64,000 nt of DNA from Mycolicibacterium psychrotolerans (GCF_010729305.1 NZ_AP022574.1:2604001-2668000), one strand, 5' to 3'; positions 9,037-18,161 are shown, counted from the first letter of the stretch. Numbers and translations are program-made. The notes: generated by a model not told the origin, from the sequence alone.

Positions 9037-9049
9037 GTAACGGAGTTAC
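9037..9049. promoter_or_regulatory. Palindromic operator, copy 2 (GTAACGGAGTTAC)
   Basis: GTAAC-GGA-GTTAC repeats the arms of the first site, lies 25 bases before the TetR start codon and on the same face of the helix as copy 1. A GGTACC palindrome (9031-9036) lies between them. The twin arrangement suggests two repressor dimers controlling both divergent promoters. Confidence 0.75.
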
Positions 9050-9074
9050 TACTCGACGGCAAGGATGCTTTCCG

Positions 9075-9716
9075 ATGACGGGATCAGTGCAATCGGGGCC
9101 GTCTACTGCGGACGGCGATTCCCGCGTGCTCGCGACCGTCGTCGACATCCTCGAGTCGGACGGCTACGACGCCGTGCAACTTCGTGCGGTGGCGCGGCGG
9201 GCGCGCACGTCTCTGGCGACGATCTACAAGCGTTACCCCACCCGCGACGAGTTGATCCTCGCGGCGCTCGAAGCGTGGATGGCCGACAACAGGTACGCCG
9301 GTGTGGTTCCGCATGCCCGCGCACCGGGAGAGTCCCTCTACGACGCGCTGATGGATCTGTTCCGGCGCATCTTCGAACCGTGGGAGCGCCACCCCCGAAT
9401 GCTCAGCGCCTACTACCGGGTGAGGTCGTCGCCGAGCGGCAAGCGGTTGCTCGACAGCGGGCTTGGCATCGTCGGACCGGCCGGACTCGAGTTGCTCTCC
9501 GATGTAGACGACGAGTTCATCAACAGTCTCGACACGATCGTCTCCAGCGTCGTGTACGGGTTGCTCGGCCGTTTCGCCATCGGTGAGATCGCCATCACCG
9601 ACATCCTTCCCACCCTGGATCGGACGGTGTACTGGCTGACCAAGGGGTACGAGGCCGGCAATGCCGCCCTCACCGAGGTGGCTCAGCCGTCGGTGCAGGG
9701 TCGGGGTGGGCGATGA
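9075..9716 (+). CDS. TetR family transcriptional regulator
   Basis: A 213-residue regulator with an N-terminal TetR helix-turn-helix: VDILESDGYDAVQLRAVARR followed by TSLATIYKRYPTRDELI, about residues 20-65. The remaining residues form the ligand-binding domain, with a mycobacterial style C terminus. It is divergent from the SDR-CMD-ALDH operon, and the shared promoter carries twin GTAAC-N3-GTTAC palindromes. The following SDR gene starts in its stop codon (ATGA). Repression of both directions until a pathway ligand binds is the likely mode; this is inferred from layout. Confidence 0.9.
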   Translation: MTGSVQSGPSTADGDSRVLATVVDILESDGYDAVQLRAVARRARTSLATIYKRYPTRDELILAALEAWMADNRYAGVVPHARAPGESLYDALMDLFRRIFEPWERHPRMLSAYYRVRSSPSGKRLLDSGLGIVGPAGLELLSDVDDEFINSLDTIVSSVVYGLLGRFAIGEIAITDILPTLDRTVYWLTKGYEAGNAALTEVAQPSVQGRGGR

Positions 9717-10522
9717 TCACGCCGTCGGACATCCTGCTCACCGGCCGGGTGGCCGTGGTCACCGGCGGTGGCGCCGGGATCGGGCGCGGAATCGCCGGCG
9801 GGCTGGCGGCTTTCGGCGCGTCGGTGGCCATCTGGGAGCGCAACCCAGACACGTGCGCGGCGGCGGCCGACGAGGTCGGTGCGCTGGGCATCGTCGTCGA
9901 CGTGCGCGATGCCGACGCCGTCGATGCCGCGCTCGCTCGCACCGAGGCCGAGTTGGGAACCGTCTCGGTGCTGGTCAACAATGCGGGCGGCACGTTCCGG
10001 TCGCCGCTGCTGGAGACGTCCGAGAACGGCTGGGATGCGTTGTACCGCAGCAACCTTCGCCATGTGCTGCTCTGCACGCAGCGGATCGCACGTCGGCTGG
10101 TGGCCGCAGGTATGCCGGGGAGCGTCGTGAACATCACCTCGATCGAGGGCGTACGTGCCGCGCCCGGGTACGCCGCCTACGCGGCCGCGAAGGCCGGCGT
10201 CGTCAACTACACCAAGACCGCGTCGTTCGAGCTGGCGGCCCACGGCATCCGGGTCAATGCGCTCGCACCCGACCTCACCATGACCGAAGGTCTGGCCGGC
10301 ATCGCGTCGGTCGAGCGCTCCGACGACATCGGCGCGGGCATCCCGATGCGCCGTGCCGGGACCGTCGACGAGATGGCCTCAGCCGCCGTCTTTCTCGCGT
10401 CGGACATGTCGGCGTACATCACCGGCCAGACCCTCCACGTCGACGGCGGCACCGAGGCTGCGGGCGGCTGGTACCTCCACCCGCGCACCGGAGCGGCCAC
10501 GCTGGGACCCGGCGCAGGCTAG
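9713..10522 (+). CDS. Short-chain dehydrogenase/reductase (classical)
   Basis: A 269-residue classical SDR with TGGGAGIGRGIAGGL for dinucleotide binding, NNAGG, the serine of ITSIEG, and the catalytic YAAYAAAKAG. It lacks the mycofactocin-group insert, so a free NAD(P) cofactor is expected. It is translated from ATG 9713 overlapping the TetR stop (ATGA). It converges on the epimerase gene, with the two stop codons overlapping. Likely roles are a 3-hydroxyacyl or alcohol dehydrogenase in the same pathway; the substrate is unknown. Confidence 0.88.
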   Translation: MITPSDILLTGRVAVVTGGGAGIGRGIAGGLAAFGASVAIWERNPDTCAAAADEVGALGIVVDVRDADAVDAALARTEAELGTVSVLVNNAGGTFRSPLLETSENGWDALYRSNLRHVLLCTQRIARRLVAAGMPGSVVNITSIEGVRAAPGYAAYAAAKAGVVNYTKTASFELAAHGIRVNALAPDLTMTEGLAGIASVERSDDIGAGIPMRRAGTVDEMASAAVFLASDMSAYITGQTLHVDGGTEAAGGWYLHPRTGAATLGPGAG

Positions 10523-11580
10523 GAGTCCGGCGACGGATCGCCGAGCTTGGCCGCGACCGCGCCCCATGGGTTTGCGAATTGTCCCGGCTGCTTCCAGTAG
10601 GCCGCGCGACGCTGGAGAATTGCCTTCACCAGCGGCGCCGCCAGTGGCAGCACATGCCGTGCCGGCCCGGCCCGCCTGGCGGCCTCGTCGAGCATGTCGT
10701 GCCACGAATGGTGCTGGAAGCCCAGTGCTTCCTGCGCCCGGGCCGTGTCCATCCAGTCGGTGACGAACCAGTCGTCGTCGCTGTCGGGGTTGCCCCTGCG
10801 TCCGGTGGGCAGTCCGTTCTTCAGTCCGCGGGCCGCGGCCAGCGCCGGGCCGACCTGACCCTGGCGCACCCGGTGGGAATCGTCGCCGGCGATCAACAGG
10901 ATCTCGCCGACCACATCGGCGGTGGTCGCTGCGGCGAAGGCCCACGCGACATCGCGGACGTCGACGGTGTGCAACCTGCCGTCGGTGGGTAACGTGCTCT
11001 CGAAGTACAACGCGTCCATCGAGAACGGAATGGCCTTGGGGTCGACGCTGAGTACGCCGCCCAGCCGCAGCACCACCCAGTCCAGTGAGGAAGCTCGGAC
11101 GATCGCCTCGGCCTCGGCCTTGTGGGCGCTGTAGAGGTCGGAGTGTTTCATCGGCATGTCCGCGGTGACAGGCTCCGCGCAGCGGTGGGGATTGCGCGCC
11201 CCGTACACCGCGTTGCTCGACGCCTGGACGAATCGTGGGGGAGCGGGCTGGGATTCGGCGATCCGGACGAGCGTGGCGGTGGCATCGACATTGACGCGCC
11301 GGGCCAGCGCGCGGTTCTTGTAGATCGCCGGCGGGATGATCGCGGCAAGGTGAACGATCACCTCCGGCGCCACCTCGGCGACCAGATGCCCGGTCTGCTC
11401 CGCGTCGGTCAGGTCGGCCCACTGCACCGAGACGCCCGCAGGAAGCTCGGCTGCGGCCGTCCGGTTGGCTGGGGTGTCGAGATCGGCGACCACGACCCGT
11501 CGGCCGAGTTCGGCCAGGCGGCGCACGGTGGCGGAGCCGACGAGGCCGAACCCTCCGGTGACAAGCACCGTTCCCGGCAT
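10519..11580 (-). CDS. NAD-dependent epimerase/dehydratase family protein
   Basis: A 353-residue extended-SDR protein: VLVTGGFGLVGSATVRRLAE at the N terminus, HLAAIIPP, and the catalytic pair YSAHKAEAE about residue 145. ATG 11580 is chosen over GTG 11595 because AGGAG lies 5-6 bases upstream of it. Members act on nucleotide sugars, 3-beta-hydroxysteroids or related alcohols; given the gene content here a hydroxysteroid or terpenoid substrate is possible, but the sequence does not decide. It is divergent from an acyltransferase gene. Confidence 0.82.
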   Translation of the reverse strand: MPGTVLVTGGFGLVGSATVRRLAELGRRVVVADLDTPANRTAAAELPAGVSVQWADLTDAEQTGHLVAEVAPEVIVHLAAIIPPAIYKNRALARRVNVDATATLVRIAESQPAPPRFVQASSNAVYGARNPHRCAEPVTADMPMKHSDLYSAHKAEAEAIVRASSLDWVVLRLGGVLSVDPKAIPFSMDALYFESTLPTDGRLHTVDVRDVAWAFAAATTADVVGEILLIAGDDSHRVRQGQVGPALAAARGLKNGLPTGRRGNPDSDDDWFVTDWMDTARAQEALGFQHHSWHDMLDEAARRAGPARHVLPLAAPLVKAILQRRAAYWKQPGQFANPWGAVAAKLGDPSPDS

Positions 11581-11642
11581 GAAAGCTCCTCTCACCTGCG
11601 GTTATGTTATTCTCTAAAAAGGAGAGTAGCATCACCGGCACC

Positions 11643-12440
11643 ATGGCCGAGGAACAGGCCGAGACGGCCAAGTGGGACCCGGCGCTCGCCCGGCAGATCG
11701 CTGCACGGGTGGGGCCGCTGGTCAGACGATACTTTCGTGCCGAGGTCCGCGGGCTCGACGCGATGCCCGCCACCGGGGGCGCGCTCGTGGTCTCGAATCA
11801 CTCCGGCGGCATGCTCACGCCCGACGTTCTGGTCTTCGCGCCGGAGTTCTACAAGCGGTTCGGCTTCGAGCGCCCGTTGTACACCCTGGCGCACTACGGG
11901 GTCTTCCTCGGACCCCTCGGCGACGTCCTGCGACGTGCCGGCGTGATCGAGGCGAGCCGCGAGAACGCGGCCAAGGCACTGCGATCCGGTGCGGTGGTGC
12001 TCGTCTTCCCCGGCGGCGACTACGACTCCTACCGTCCGACGCTGACGGCGAACGTGGTCGACTTCGCAGGCCGCACCGGCTATGCGCGCACCGCCATCGA
12101 GTCGGGGGTACCGATCGTGCCGGTGGTCTCGATCGGTGCGCAGGAAACACAGATGTTCCTGGCGCGCGGGGACGCCATCGCCCGCCGGATCGGCCTGACC
12201 CGTGCGCGGATGGAGATCCTGCCGTTGAGTATCGGTTTCCCGTTCGGCCTCTCGGTGATCTTCCCGCCTAACATCCCCCTGCCGTCGAAGATCGTCACGC
12301 GCGTGCTGGCGCCCATCGACGTCGCCGCGGAGTTCGGCGACGATCCGGACGTCGACGAGGTCGATCTGCACGTGCGCGCCGTGATGCAGGCGGCGCTCGA
12401 CGAGCTGGCACGTGAACGGCGTTTCCCCATCCTCGGTTGA
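11643..12440 (+). CDS. Lysophospholipid/glycerol acyltransferase family protein
   Basis: A 265-residue PlsC-fold protein. The acyltransferase motif VVSNHSGGMLTPD carries the H-S-G-G-x-L-x-x-D variant of HX4D, and VVLVFPGGDYDSYRP matches the FPEG-like block that binds the glycerol phosphate. It probably transfers an acyl chain to a lyso-lipid or glycerol backbone at the membrane. The start is uncertain: ATG 11643 gives a typical N terminus but the GGAG at 11621 is 18 bases away; ATG 11604 is in frame but encodes an atypical lead peptide. It converges on the WS/DGAT gene, so both may belong to lipid storage. Confidence 0.78.
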   Translation: MAEEQAETAKWDPALARQIAARVGPLVRRYFRAEVRGLDAMPATGGALVVSNHSGGMLTPDVLVFAPEFYKRFGFERPLYTLAHYGVFLGPLGDVLRRAGVIEASRENAAKALRSGAVVLVFPGGDYDSYRPTLTANVVDFAGRTGYARTAIESGVPIVPVVSIGAQETQMFLARGDAIARRIGLTRARMEILPLSIGFPFGLSVIFPPNIPLPSKIVTRVLAPIDVAAEFGDDPDVDEVDLHVRAVMQAALDELARERRFPILG

Positions 12441-12451
12441 CGCGGCATCCC

Positions 12452-13888
12452 TCAGCCGACGGCAGGCGCCGGCGCCATCGCGGTGGCGACCCTGCTCGGC
12501 GGCGGAAGACCGCACGCTCCGCGCAGCTCGCCGAAGGCCTGCACCATCGCATCGGTGGCCTCGTGCGAATCGGTGAACGTACAGTCGTCGGAGAGCACCG
12601 CGATGTCGAGCTGATCGACGTAACTCCATACGGTCATGTTGAACGCGCTCCCGGCCGAAAGCACGCCGACAGAGTAGATCTCACTGACCGGTGCGCCGCC
12701 GATGTGGCCGCGATCCCGCGGGCCGGGCACGTTCGAGATCGCGACGTTCATCAGCCGGTTGTGATCGGCACGGGTTGACTGCGCGCGAAACAGGGCCGGC
12801 GCCAACGGTGGAGGCAAGTACTCGAGCATCCGGCCCTGCAACGTGGGACCCAGCAGATCGTTCACCTCCTTCGCGCGCGTACTCGCCAAGGACGTCAGGG
12901 CGACGCGCCGCAGCGGATCCGCGACGTGCACCGGCAGTGACACCATCATGCCGCCGATCTCGTTGCCGGTGATCCTGTCGGTCGACTTGTCGGTGGCGAC
13001 GGGCACCGTCGCCATGATCGGACGCTCAGCGTGGCCGTCGTAGCGCAGCAACAGTTCCCGAAGGCCGCCAGCGGCGACGGACAGCACGACGTCGTTGAAC
13101 GTGACCGACAGGGTCTTGGCCGTCTCCTTGACCTCGGCGAGCGAGACGGTGGCGGTCGCGAACGTGCGCGCGGGCGACACCACGTGGTTGAGAAAGGTCG
13201 ACGGCGCGTTGAAGGGCTTGGCGAGGTCGGGATCGGCGCGGCGGTCCCGGGTCCGCCTCCGCAGCCGCACGGCACCGCGGGCGGCGTCGGCGAGCAGCCC
13301 GGGCAGCCGGGCCATGTTGTGCACGTGGTCGAGCTGGGCCTCCCACAGCAGTTGACCCGTCGACGGCACCTCACAGCTCTGCGGGGGTTCCTCTCGCTCG
13401 TCCTGCGCGGGGCCGGCCAGATCCATCAGCCGCGCTAGCAGATTCGCCGATGCGACACCGTCGGCCAGCGTGTGATGCACCTTGCCGATGAGCGCGAAGC
13501 GGGAGCCGGCCATCCCCTCCGCGAAGTGGAACTCCCACAGCGGCCGGCCGCGGTCCAACGGCGTGCTCGCGATCTCGCCGATCACTCGGTCGAGTTCGCG
13601 CCGGCCGCCGGGGGCGGGCACCCGCACCCGGCGCAGATGGTAATCGAGGTCGACCGGACAGTCCTGCAACCACATCGGGTGGTGCAGCCGCCAGGGAATG
13701 TCGACAAGGCGGTAGCGCAACGGTTCCAGGAGATGAAGCCGCCGGGCCACGGTGCGCCGGAACGTCTCGAATCCGTAGTCGCCGTCACGGCCGGAGGCGT
13801 CGATGACGGCAACCTTCAGCGTGTGCGTGTGAAGATTCGGTGTCTCGCTGTACAACAGCATGGCGTCCATGCCGTTGAGGCGCTTCAT
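12452..13888 (-). CDS. Wax ester synthase/diacylglycerol acyltransferase (WS/DGAT)
   Basis: A 478-residue protein of typical family length. The catalytic HHxxxDG motif is HHTLADG at residues 138-144, preceded by PLWEFHFAEG and followed by the conserved FNDVVLSVAAGGLRELLL and NVPGPR segments. These enzymes make triacylglycerol or wax esters from acyl-CoA at the membrane or lipid bodies; mycobacteria carry many copies. It follows the phosphotransferase gene by 54 bases on the same strand and may be the last gene of the P450-SDR-phosphotransferase unit. Whether it stores carbon from this pathway is an inference. Confidence 0.93.
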   Translation of the reverse strand: MKRLNGMDAMLLYSETPNLHTHTLKVAVIDASGRDGDYGFETFRRTVARRLHLLEPLRYRLVDIPWRLHHPMWLQDCPVDLDYHLRRVRVPAPGGRRELDRVIGEIASTPLDRGRPLWEFHFAEGMAGSRFALIGKVHHTLADGVASANLLARLMDLAGPAQDEREEPPQSCEVPSTGQLLWEAQLDHVHNMARLPGLLADAARGAVRLRRRTRDRRADPDLAKPFNAPSTFLNHVVSPARTFATATVSLAEVKETAKTLSVTFNDVVLSVAAGGLRELLLRYDGHAERPIMATVPVATDKSTDRITGNEIGGMMVSLPVHVADPLRRVALTSLASTRAKEVNDLLGPTLQGRMLEYLPPPLAPALFRAQSTRADHNRLMNVAISNVPGPRDRGHIGGAPVSEIYSVGVLSAGSAFNMTVWSYVDQLDIAVLSDDCTFTDSHEATDAMVQAFGELRGACGLPPPSRVATAMAPAPAVG

Positions 13889-13942
13889 GGGACTTCATGC
13901 AACCACTCGAGCGTCATGATCAACGCCGTTTCGCCGAATGGT

Positions 13943-15040
13943 TCAACCGCAGACGGACTCGAGTGCCTCACGGGTGTCGAGGTCGACGAAAGCCGCGCCG
14001 TAGCGCTGCGCGAAGGCGAGGCAGATGTCGGCGCGCTGCCATGCGTCGCCGCCCGACAGCGTGGCCATCCAGATCGCGAGACCATGCGCCACCGAGGCCC
14101 GGTAGCGCAACCAGATGTCCTCGTCGGTGGGGAGTTCCGCAACCGGAAGGCGCAGTGCGTCGCGGTACTCACCGAGCAGCTCGCGTTCGCAGCGGCGTCG
14201 GTCGTCGATGGTCAGGGCGCCCTGGAGGAAGTAGCCGAGATCCAGAGAGTAGTTGCCGCGGCGCACCATCTGCCAGTCGAGGAATCCGACCGTGTCGTCG
14301 GGCATCACGTAGGTGTTGCCGATGTGTGGGTCGCCGTGCAGCAGGGTGGGAGGCGATGTCAGGCCCGACTCGGTGAGCGAGCCGATGTAGCGGGCCCAGA
14401 TGTCGGAGAACAGGTCGGTTCCCGACAGTTCGCGGACCTCGGCGGGCACCGAATCGCCCAGCCGTTCGTGCGCGATGTGCAACGGCGCGTACTCCAGCCC
14501 GGCGAAGGCGATGAACGGTTCAACCCAGTCCAGCTCGCGCCGGGAGGGCAGCCGATCGCCCCAGTACTGACTGTGCAGCCGGGCCAGACCTCGCACGCCC
14601 GAGGCGACCTGCTCGACGGTCATCGGGCGCGTGGCATCGCGCGGATCCGCGCCGCGCGAAACGACGTCCTCCATGATCATCAGGAAGTCACGCCGGTCTT
14701 CGTCGATCACCGCGGTGTACACGGCGGGATGGTCCAGCGGCAGTGACACTTTCGAGGAGAACAATCTCGGCTCGTGGTAGAGCCCGCTGGTCAGTGCCAC
14801 CAGATCGGCATGCTCCGGATCCACCGCCTTGGCGAACACCGTCGCCGGTCCGGCACCCGCGGAGTACGTCAGTGCCAGCCGAGCCCTCCTGTTGGTGCCG
14901 TCGTCTCGCAGCACGACACGCACGCCGTCCACCGCGACACCCGGAAAGTGCTCCATCAGAACGGCTGTCATCCACGCAGGGGTGATCTCGCCCCATCCCT
15001 GCGGAATCACCGGGTCGTCCCGATTCGCCGCGGTGGTCAC
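13943..15040 (-). CDS. Phosphotransferase family protein (APH/ecdysteroid-kinase-like)
   Basis: A 365-residue protein kinase-like small-molecule kinase. The catalytic loop is HGDPHIGNTY and the metal-binding segment is GFLDWQMVRRGNYSLDLGYF, both intact. GTG 15040 overlaps the SDR stop codon as GTGA, giving tight coupling to a mycofactocin-type SDR and a P450 upstream. Related kinases phosphorylate hydroxyl groups on CoA esters, steroids or choline-like compounds. Unlike the second kinase at 33627, it has no acyl-CoA dehydrogenase next to it. A hydroxylated terpenoid or acyl-CoA is a guess at its substrate. Confidence 0.82.
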   Translation of the reverse strand: MTTAANRDDPVIPQGWGEITPAWMTAVLMEHFPGVAVDGVRVVLRDDGTNRRARLALTYSAGAGPATVFAKAVDPEHADLVALTSGLYHEPRLFSSKVSLPLDHPAVYTAVIDEDRRDFLMIMEDVVSRGADPRDATRPMTVEQVASGVRGLARLHSQYWGDRLPSRRELDWVEPFIAFAGLEYAPLHIAHERLGDSVPAEVRELSGTDLFSDIWARYIGSLTESGLTSPPTLLHGDPHIGNTYVMPDDTVGFLDWQMVRRGNYSLDLGYFLQGALTIDDRRRCERELLGEYRDALRLPVAELPTDEDIWLRYRASVAHGLAIWMATLSGGDAWQRADICLAFAQRYGAAFVDLDTREALESVCG

Positions 15041-15873
15041 TTCAGGCAGCTGCCCCCGTCGATGGGGAGTGTGACACCCGTGATGAACCGCGCCTCGTCG
15101 GATGCCAGGAACAGCACGGCATTGGCGATGTCCTCCGGTTCGACCCAGCCGATGGGGAGGGTGTGCATCAGCTGACCGACGACCTTCATGTCCTCGGGAC
15201 CCGGGTTCTCCAGGTCGGGCCGGAACAACTTCATCGTGGGCTCGTTCATGAACAGCGGGGTGTTGACGTTGGTGGGATGCACCGAGTTGACGCGGATGTT
15301 GTGCGCGCCGAGTTCCACGGCGAAGGTCCTCATCAGGCCGACGACACCGTGTTTGGCGGCGACGTAGTGCCCGGTGTGCGGGTAGGCCTTGAGGCCGCCG
15401 ACCGAACTCGTCAGCACGATCGACCCGCCGTTGCCGCCGGCCAGGATGTGCGGCACACCGGCCTTGACCGTCTTCCACACCCCGGACAGATTCACGCCGA
15501 TCATGTCGTCCCAGTCGGGCTCACCGGTCTCGTGCAGCAACTGCCCGCCGTTGCCGATGCCTGCGTTGGCGACGATGATGTCGAGTTTTCCGAACTCCTC
15601 GACACCGGCGTTCACGGCGCTGTTGAGGGCATCGAAGTCACGCACGTCGACCTCGGCCGTGTGGACCCGGCCGCCGGCGTTCTTGACCAGGTCCGCGGTT
15701 TCCGCGAGGTCCTCCGAGGTGGACAGCGGGATCCGCACCGTGTCGATCTGTCGGCAGATGTCGACGGCGATGATGTCGGCACCCTCTTGCGCGAGCCGCA
15801 CGGCATGGGCCCTGCCCTGTCCGCGCGCGGCTCCGGTGATGAAAGCGACTTTGCCTTCGACGCGTCCCGTCAT
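15037..15873 (-). CDS. Mycofactocin-coupled SDR family oxidoreductase
   Basis: A 278-residue SDR with TGAARGQGRAHAVRLAQEGA, the segment STSEDLAETADLVKN typical of the mycofactocin class, VANAGIG, the TSSVGG serine and the catalytic YVAAKHG. ATG 15873 is preferred: AAGGA lies nine bases before it, whereas ATG 15879 would leave only three. It lies 40 bases downstream of a P450 gene, so it probably oxidises the alcohol that the P450 makes. A phosphotransferase follows with GTGA overlap. Confidence 0.87.
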   Translation of the reverse strand: MTGRVEGKVAFITGAARGQGRAHAVRLAQEGADIIAVDICRQIDTVRIPLSTSEDLAETADLVKNAGGRVHTAEVDVRDFDALNSAVNAGVEEFGKLDIIVANAGIGNGGQLLHETGEPDWDDMIGVNLSGVWKTVKAGVPHILAGGNGGSIVLTSSVGGLKAYPHTGHYVAAKHGVVGLMRTFAVELGAHNIRVNSVHPTNVNTPLFMNEPTMKLFRPDLENPGPEDMKVVGQLMHTLPIGWVEPEDIANAVLFLASDEARFITGVTLPIDGGSCLK

Positions 15874-15913
15874 GGTCATCAATCCTTCTGTGTCGTCGCT
15901 GAAGCGGGGGTCG

Positions 15914-17125
15914 TCAGGGGATGAAGGTGGGCATGGACTCCCAGCCGCGGACTGCGGTGGTCTGGGACGGGACCGCGTGAGACCAGTCGACTTCCCATGT
16001 CGGGAATCGCTTGAGGATCTCCTCGAGCGCGATCCGGCCCTCGAGGCGCGCCAGTGCGTTGCCCATGCAGAAATGTGTTCCGGCGCCGAACGTCATGTGC
16101 GAGCGCACCTCTCGGTGGATGTCGAACACATCGCCGTCGGGCGGAAAGCGCCGATGGTCGTGGTTGGCGGCGCCCATCAGCAGCAGGATCGCGCTGCCCT
16201 CCGGAACCGTCTGGCCGTAGTACTCGGTGTCGCGGGTGACGTACCGGGCCACCTGCAGCGCCGGCGGCTCCCACCGCAGGATCTCTTCGATCGCCTGGGG
16301 GATGAGTGAGGGGTCCTCGGCAAGTTGGCGGCGCTGGTCGGGATGGTCGGCCAGCGTCTTGGCGGCCCAGCCGATCAGCCGCGTCGTCGTCTCGGCACCC
16401 GCCGTGGCGACCACGGTCAGGTACATCAGCAGCTCATCACGCCGCAGCCGGCGCACGGTGCCGGTCTCGTCGGTGAATTCGACGTTGAGCAGGTCGGTCA
16501 TGATGTCGTCGGACGGGTGCTCGGTGCGGTAGTCGATGAACTCCGCGAACACCTCACCGGTGGCCCACTGGCCGATCTCCGTGCTCTGCAGCGTCGCCTC
16601 GCCGTGGTCGGTGACCCGGCGCTGGTCGGCCTCGGGGATGCCCAGCAGCATGCCGATGACCCGCATCGGCATCTGCTCGCCGAGATCGTTGACGAAGTCG
16701 AAGCGGCCGGAGCCGATCAGCGGGTCCAGGCAGCGCGCGGTGAACTCACGGATCCGCGGCTCGAGAGCGAGCACCTTGCGGGGGGTGAACATGCGGGAGA
16801 GCAGATTGCGATGGATGTTGTGGATCGGCGGATCCTCGAAGATCAGCGTCCCCGGCGGGATGTCCATGCCCGACTTGATGATCTCGAGCAGCGCGCCGCG
16901 GCCGGAGATGAAGGTGCTGTGGTCGATGAGCGCCTTGTTGACGTCGTCGAACCGGCTCAGCGCGTAGAAGTCGTGCTTGGCGTTGTAGTACAGCGGCGCT
17001 TCCTCGCGGAGGCGAGCGAACACCGGGTAGGGGTTCATGTTCAGGTCGACGCTGTAGGGGTCGTAGTACAGCTCGCCCGGCGTCTCGGCGTCCTGCACGT
17101 CGGGGTTGTCGGCACTGATCGTCAC
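15914..17125 (-). CDS. Cytochrome P450
   Basis: A 403-residue P450. The I-helix threonine motif is AGAETTTRLIGW, the ExxR of helix K is EEILR, and the haem loop is FGAGTHFCMGNALARLEG with the cysteine ligand. GTG 17125 is preferred over TTG 17173 because GAGAGGGA lies four bases before it and the resulting length is normal. No ferredoxin gene is adjacent, unlike the other three P450s in the window. It leads the P450-SDR-phosphotransferase unit. A 14/15 match to the GAGAAT-N3-RTTCTC palindrome lies 221 bases upstream at 17346. It probably hydroxylates an unactivated carbon of the pathway substrate. Confidence 0.92.
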   Translation of the reverse strand: MTISADNPDVQDAETPGELYYDPYSVDLNMNPYPVFARLREEAPLYYNAKHDFYALSRFDDVNKALIDHSTFISGRGALLEIIKSGMDIPPGTLIFEDPPIHNIHRNLLSRMFTPRKVLALEPRIREFTARCLDPLIGSGRFDFVNDLGEQMPMRVIGMLLGIPEADQRRVTDHGEATLQSTEIGQWATGEVFAEFIDYRTEHPSDDIMTDLLNVEFTDETGTVRRLRRDELLMYLTVVATAGAETTTRLIGWAAKTLADHPDQRRQLAEDPSLIPQAIEEILRWEPPALQVARYVTRDTEYYGQTVPEGSAILLLMGAANHDHRRFPPDGDVFDIHREVRSHMTFGAGTHFCMGNALARLEGRIALEEILKRFPTWEVDWSHAVPSQTTAVRGWESMPTFIP

Positions 17126-17345
17126 GGTGTCCCTCTCGCTGGCCACGTCTCTGCGTAAGACATCGGGCTGCAATGTGTCTCACACTCTGACATCGGAGGA
17201 CGCAAGGTGTCAATGACCGACTCGCTGAAGGCGAGGATGACTCTCGGTTTAGAAGAACTACCTTCTCCCCAAGGTTGGCGAGAGGAAGGGCGGCGTTACA
17301 GTAGAAGCACGTTCGGCCAAGCCTGTGCTGCAGTGTGCCCGAAGG

Positions 17346-17360
17346 GAGAGTGAGGTTCTC
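17346..17360. promoter_or_regulatory. GAGAAT-N3-RTTCTC-type site (upstream of P450)
   Basis: GAGAGTGAGGTTCTC differs from the consensus at one position (G for A in the left arm). It lies between the TetR stop (17371) and the P450 start (17125). It is farther from a start codon than the other sites, so it is one of the less certain members. Confidence 0.5.
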
Positions 17361-17370
17361 GCTGCTTCGC

Positions 17371-18090
17371 TCAGTCGGCGGCGAAGCCGTGGGCGCAGAA
17401 GTCCCACACTTCGTCGGCAGTGATCGGATGTGCCGCGCCGTCGCCGACATCCCCGCTGGACTGCGCGACGAACATCACGGTCTGCATGGTGATGGCGGCC
17501 ATGCGCTTCGGGCTGACGCCGTCACGAAGCAGGCCCGCGGCACCGGCATCCTCCATCAACTCGGTGAGGAGCGCGAGGAGCGGCGCATGCGCGATCTTGA
17601 CCTCGGACGGATGGGACACCAGCAGTCGCGGCGCGAAATCGGTGAAGAGGGGCCGCTTGGCCGCCGGGTCCGGCCGCGACGACTCGAACAGCAGGGAGAT
17701 GGCCACTTTGAGCCGCTCGAGGGGATCGTCCTGGCCGGCGGTCGCGGCGCGGATCTGATCCGCCGAACGGCTCAGCGCGTCTTCGAAGAGGGCGAGCAGA
17801 AGTTCGTGTTTGCCGTCGAACTGGAGGTAGAAGCTGCGCAGCGACTGGCGCGACCGGTCGACGACCTCCTGCACCGTGAAGTCGGTGCTGCCCTTCTCGA
17901 TGATGATCGCCTGCGCGGCGTCGAGGAACCGCTGCACCCGCTGGGCGGCGCGCAACTTGGCGGTCTTGATCGAACGCTCGACCGCACGCTGCTTCCAGGC
18001 CGGCTCCTCGCTGGGGCTGGTCACCGGCGGCTCGGACGCAGGCCGACTGGGAAGAACATGAACTGACTGTACCGGAGAACGCCTTGCCAT
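17371..18090 (-). CDS. TetR family transcriptional regulator (candidate regulator of the GAGAAT sites)
   Basis: A 239-residue TetR with an extended N terminus (about 45 residues rich in Pro, Ser and Arg). Then comes the helix-turn-helix region FLDAAQAIIIEKGSTDFTVQ, with recognition helix around SRQSLRSFYLQFDGKHELL. The best palindrome of the window, GAGAATAGTATTCTC, lies in its own promoter, shared with a divergent enoyl-CoA hydratase gene. That makes it the leading candidate to bind the whole family of sites. The TetR at 35966 is the alternative. The C-terminal domain should bind a CoA ester or free acid of the pathway. Confidence 0.88.
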   Translation of the reverse strand: MARRSPVQSVHVLPSRPASEPPVTSPSEEPAWKQRAVERSIKTAKLRAAQRVQRFLDAAQAIIIEKGSTDFTVQEVVDRSRQSLRSFYLQFDGKHELLLALFEDALSRSADQIRAATAGQDDPLERLKVAISLLFESSRPDPAAKRPLFTDFAPRLLVSHPSEVKIAHAPLLALLTELMEDAGAAGLLRDGVSPKRMAAITMQTVMFVAQSSGDVGDGAAHPITADEVWDFCAHGFAAD

Positions 18091-18146
18091 AGCGGTCTAG
18101 GACCCCCTCTCGGCCGACGTGTCAGAGATTGTAACTTCCTCACCAC

Positions 18147-18161
18147 GAGAATAGTATTCTC
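18147..18161. promoter_or_regulatory. GAGAATAGTATTCTC operator
   Basis: A perfect 15-bp palindrome (GAGAATA-G-TATTCTC) in the 139-base promoter shared by TetR (minus) and enoyl-CoA hydratase (plus). TATTCT at 18155-18160 also fits a mycobacterial TANNNT -10 element for the hydratase, so a bound repressor would block polymerase. Best-matching member of the family. Confidence 0.8.

Noticed and set aside
11600..11614. Possible GAGAAT site (GAGAATAACATAACC on the minus strand) between epimerase and acyltransferase genes
   Set aside because: Only the left arm matches; the right arm is absent, so I do not count it with the operator family.
17213..17353. 46-codon plus-strand reading frame between P450 and TetR, with AAGG upstream
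   Set aside because: Third codon positions are not GC-rich as in real genes here, no homology is recognised, and it ends inside a candidate operator.
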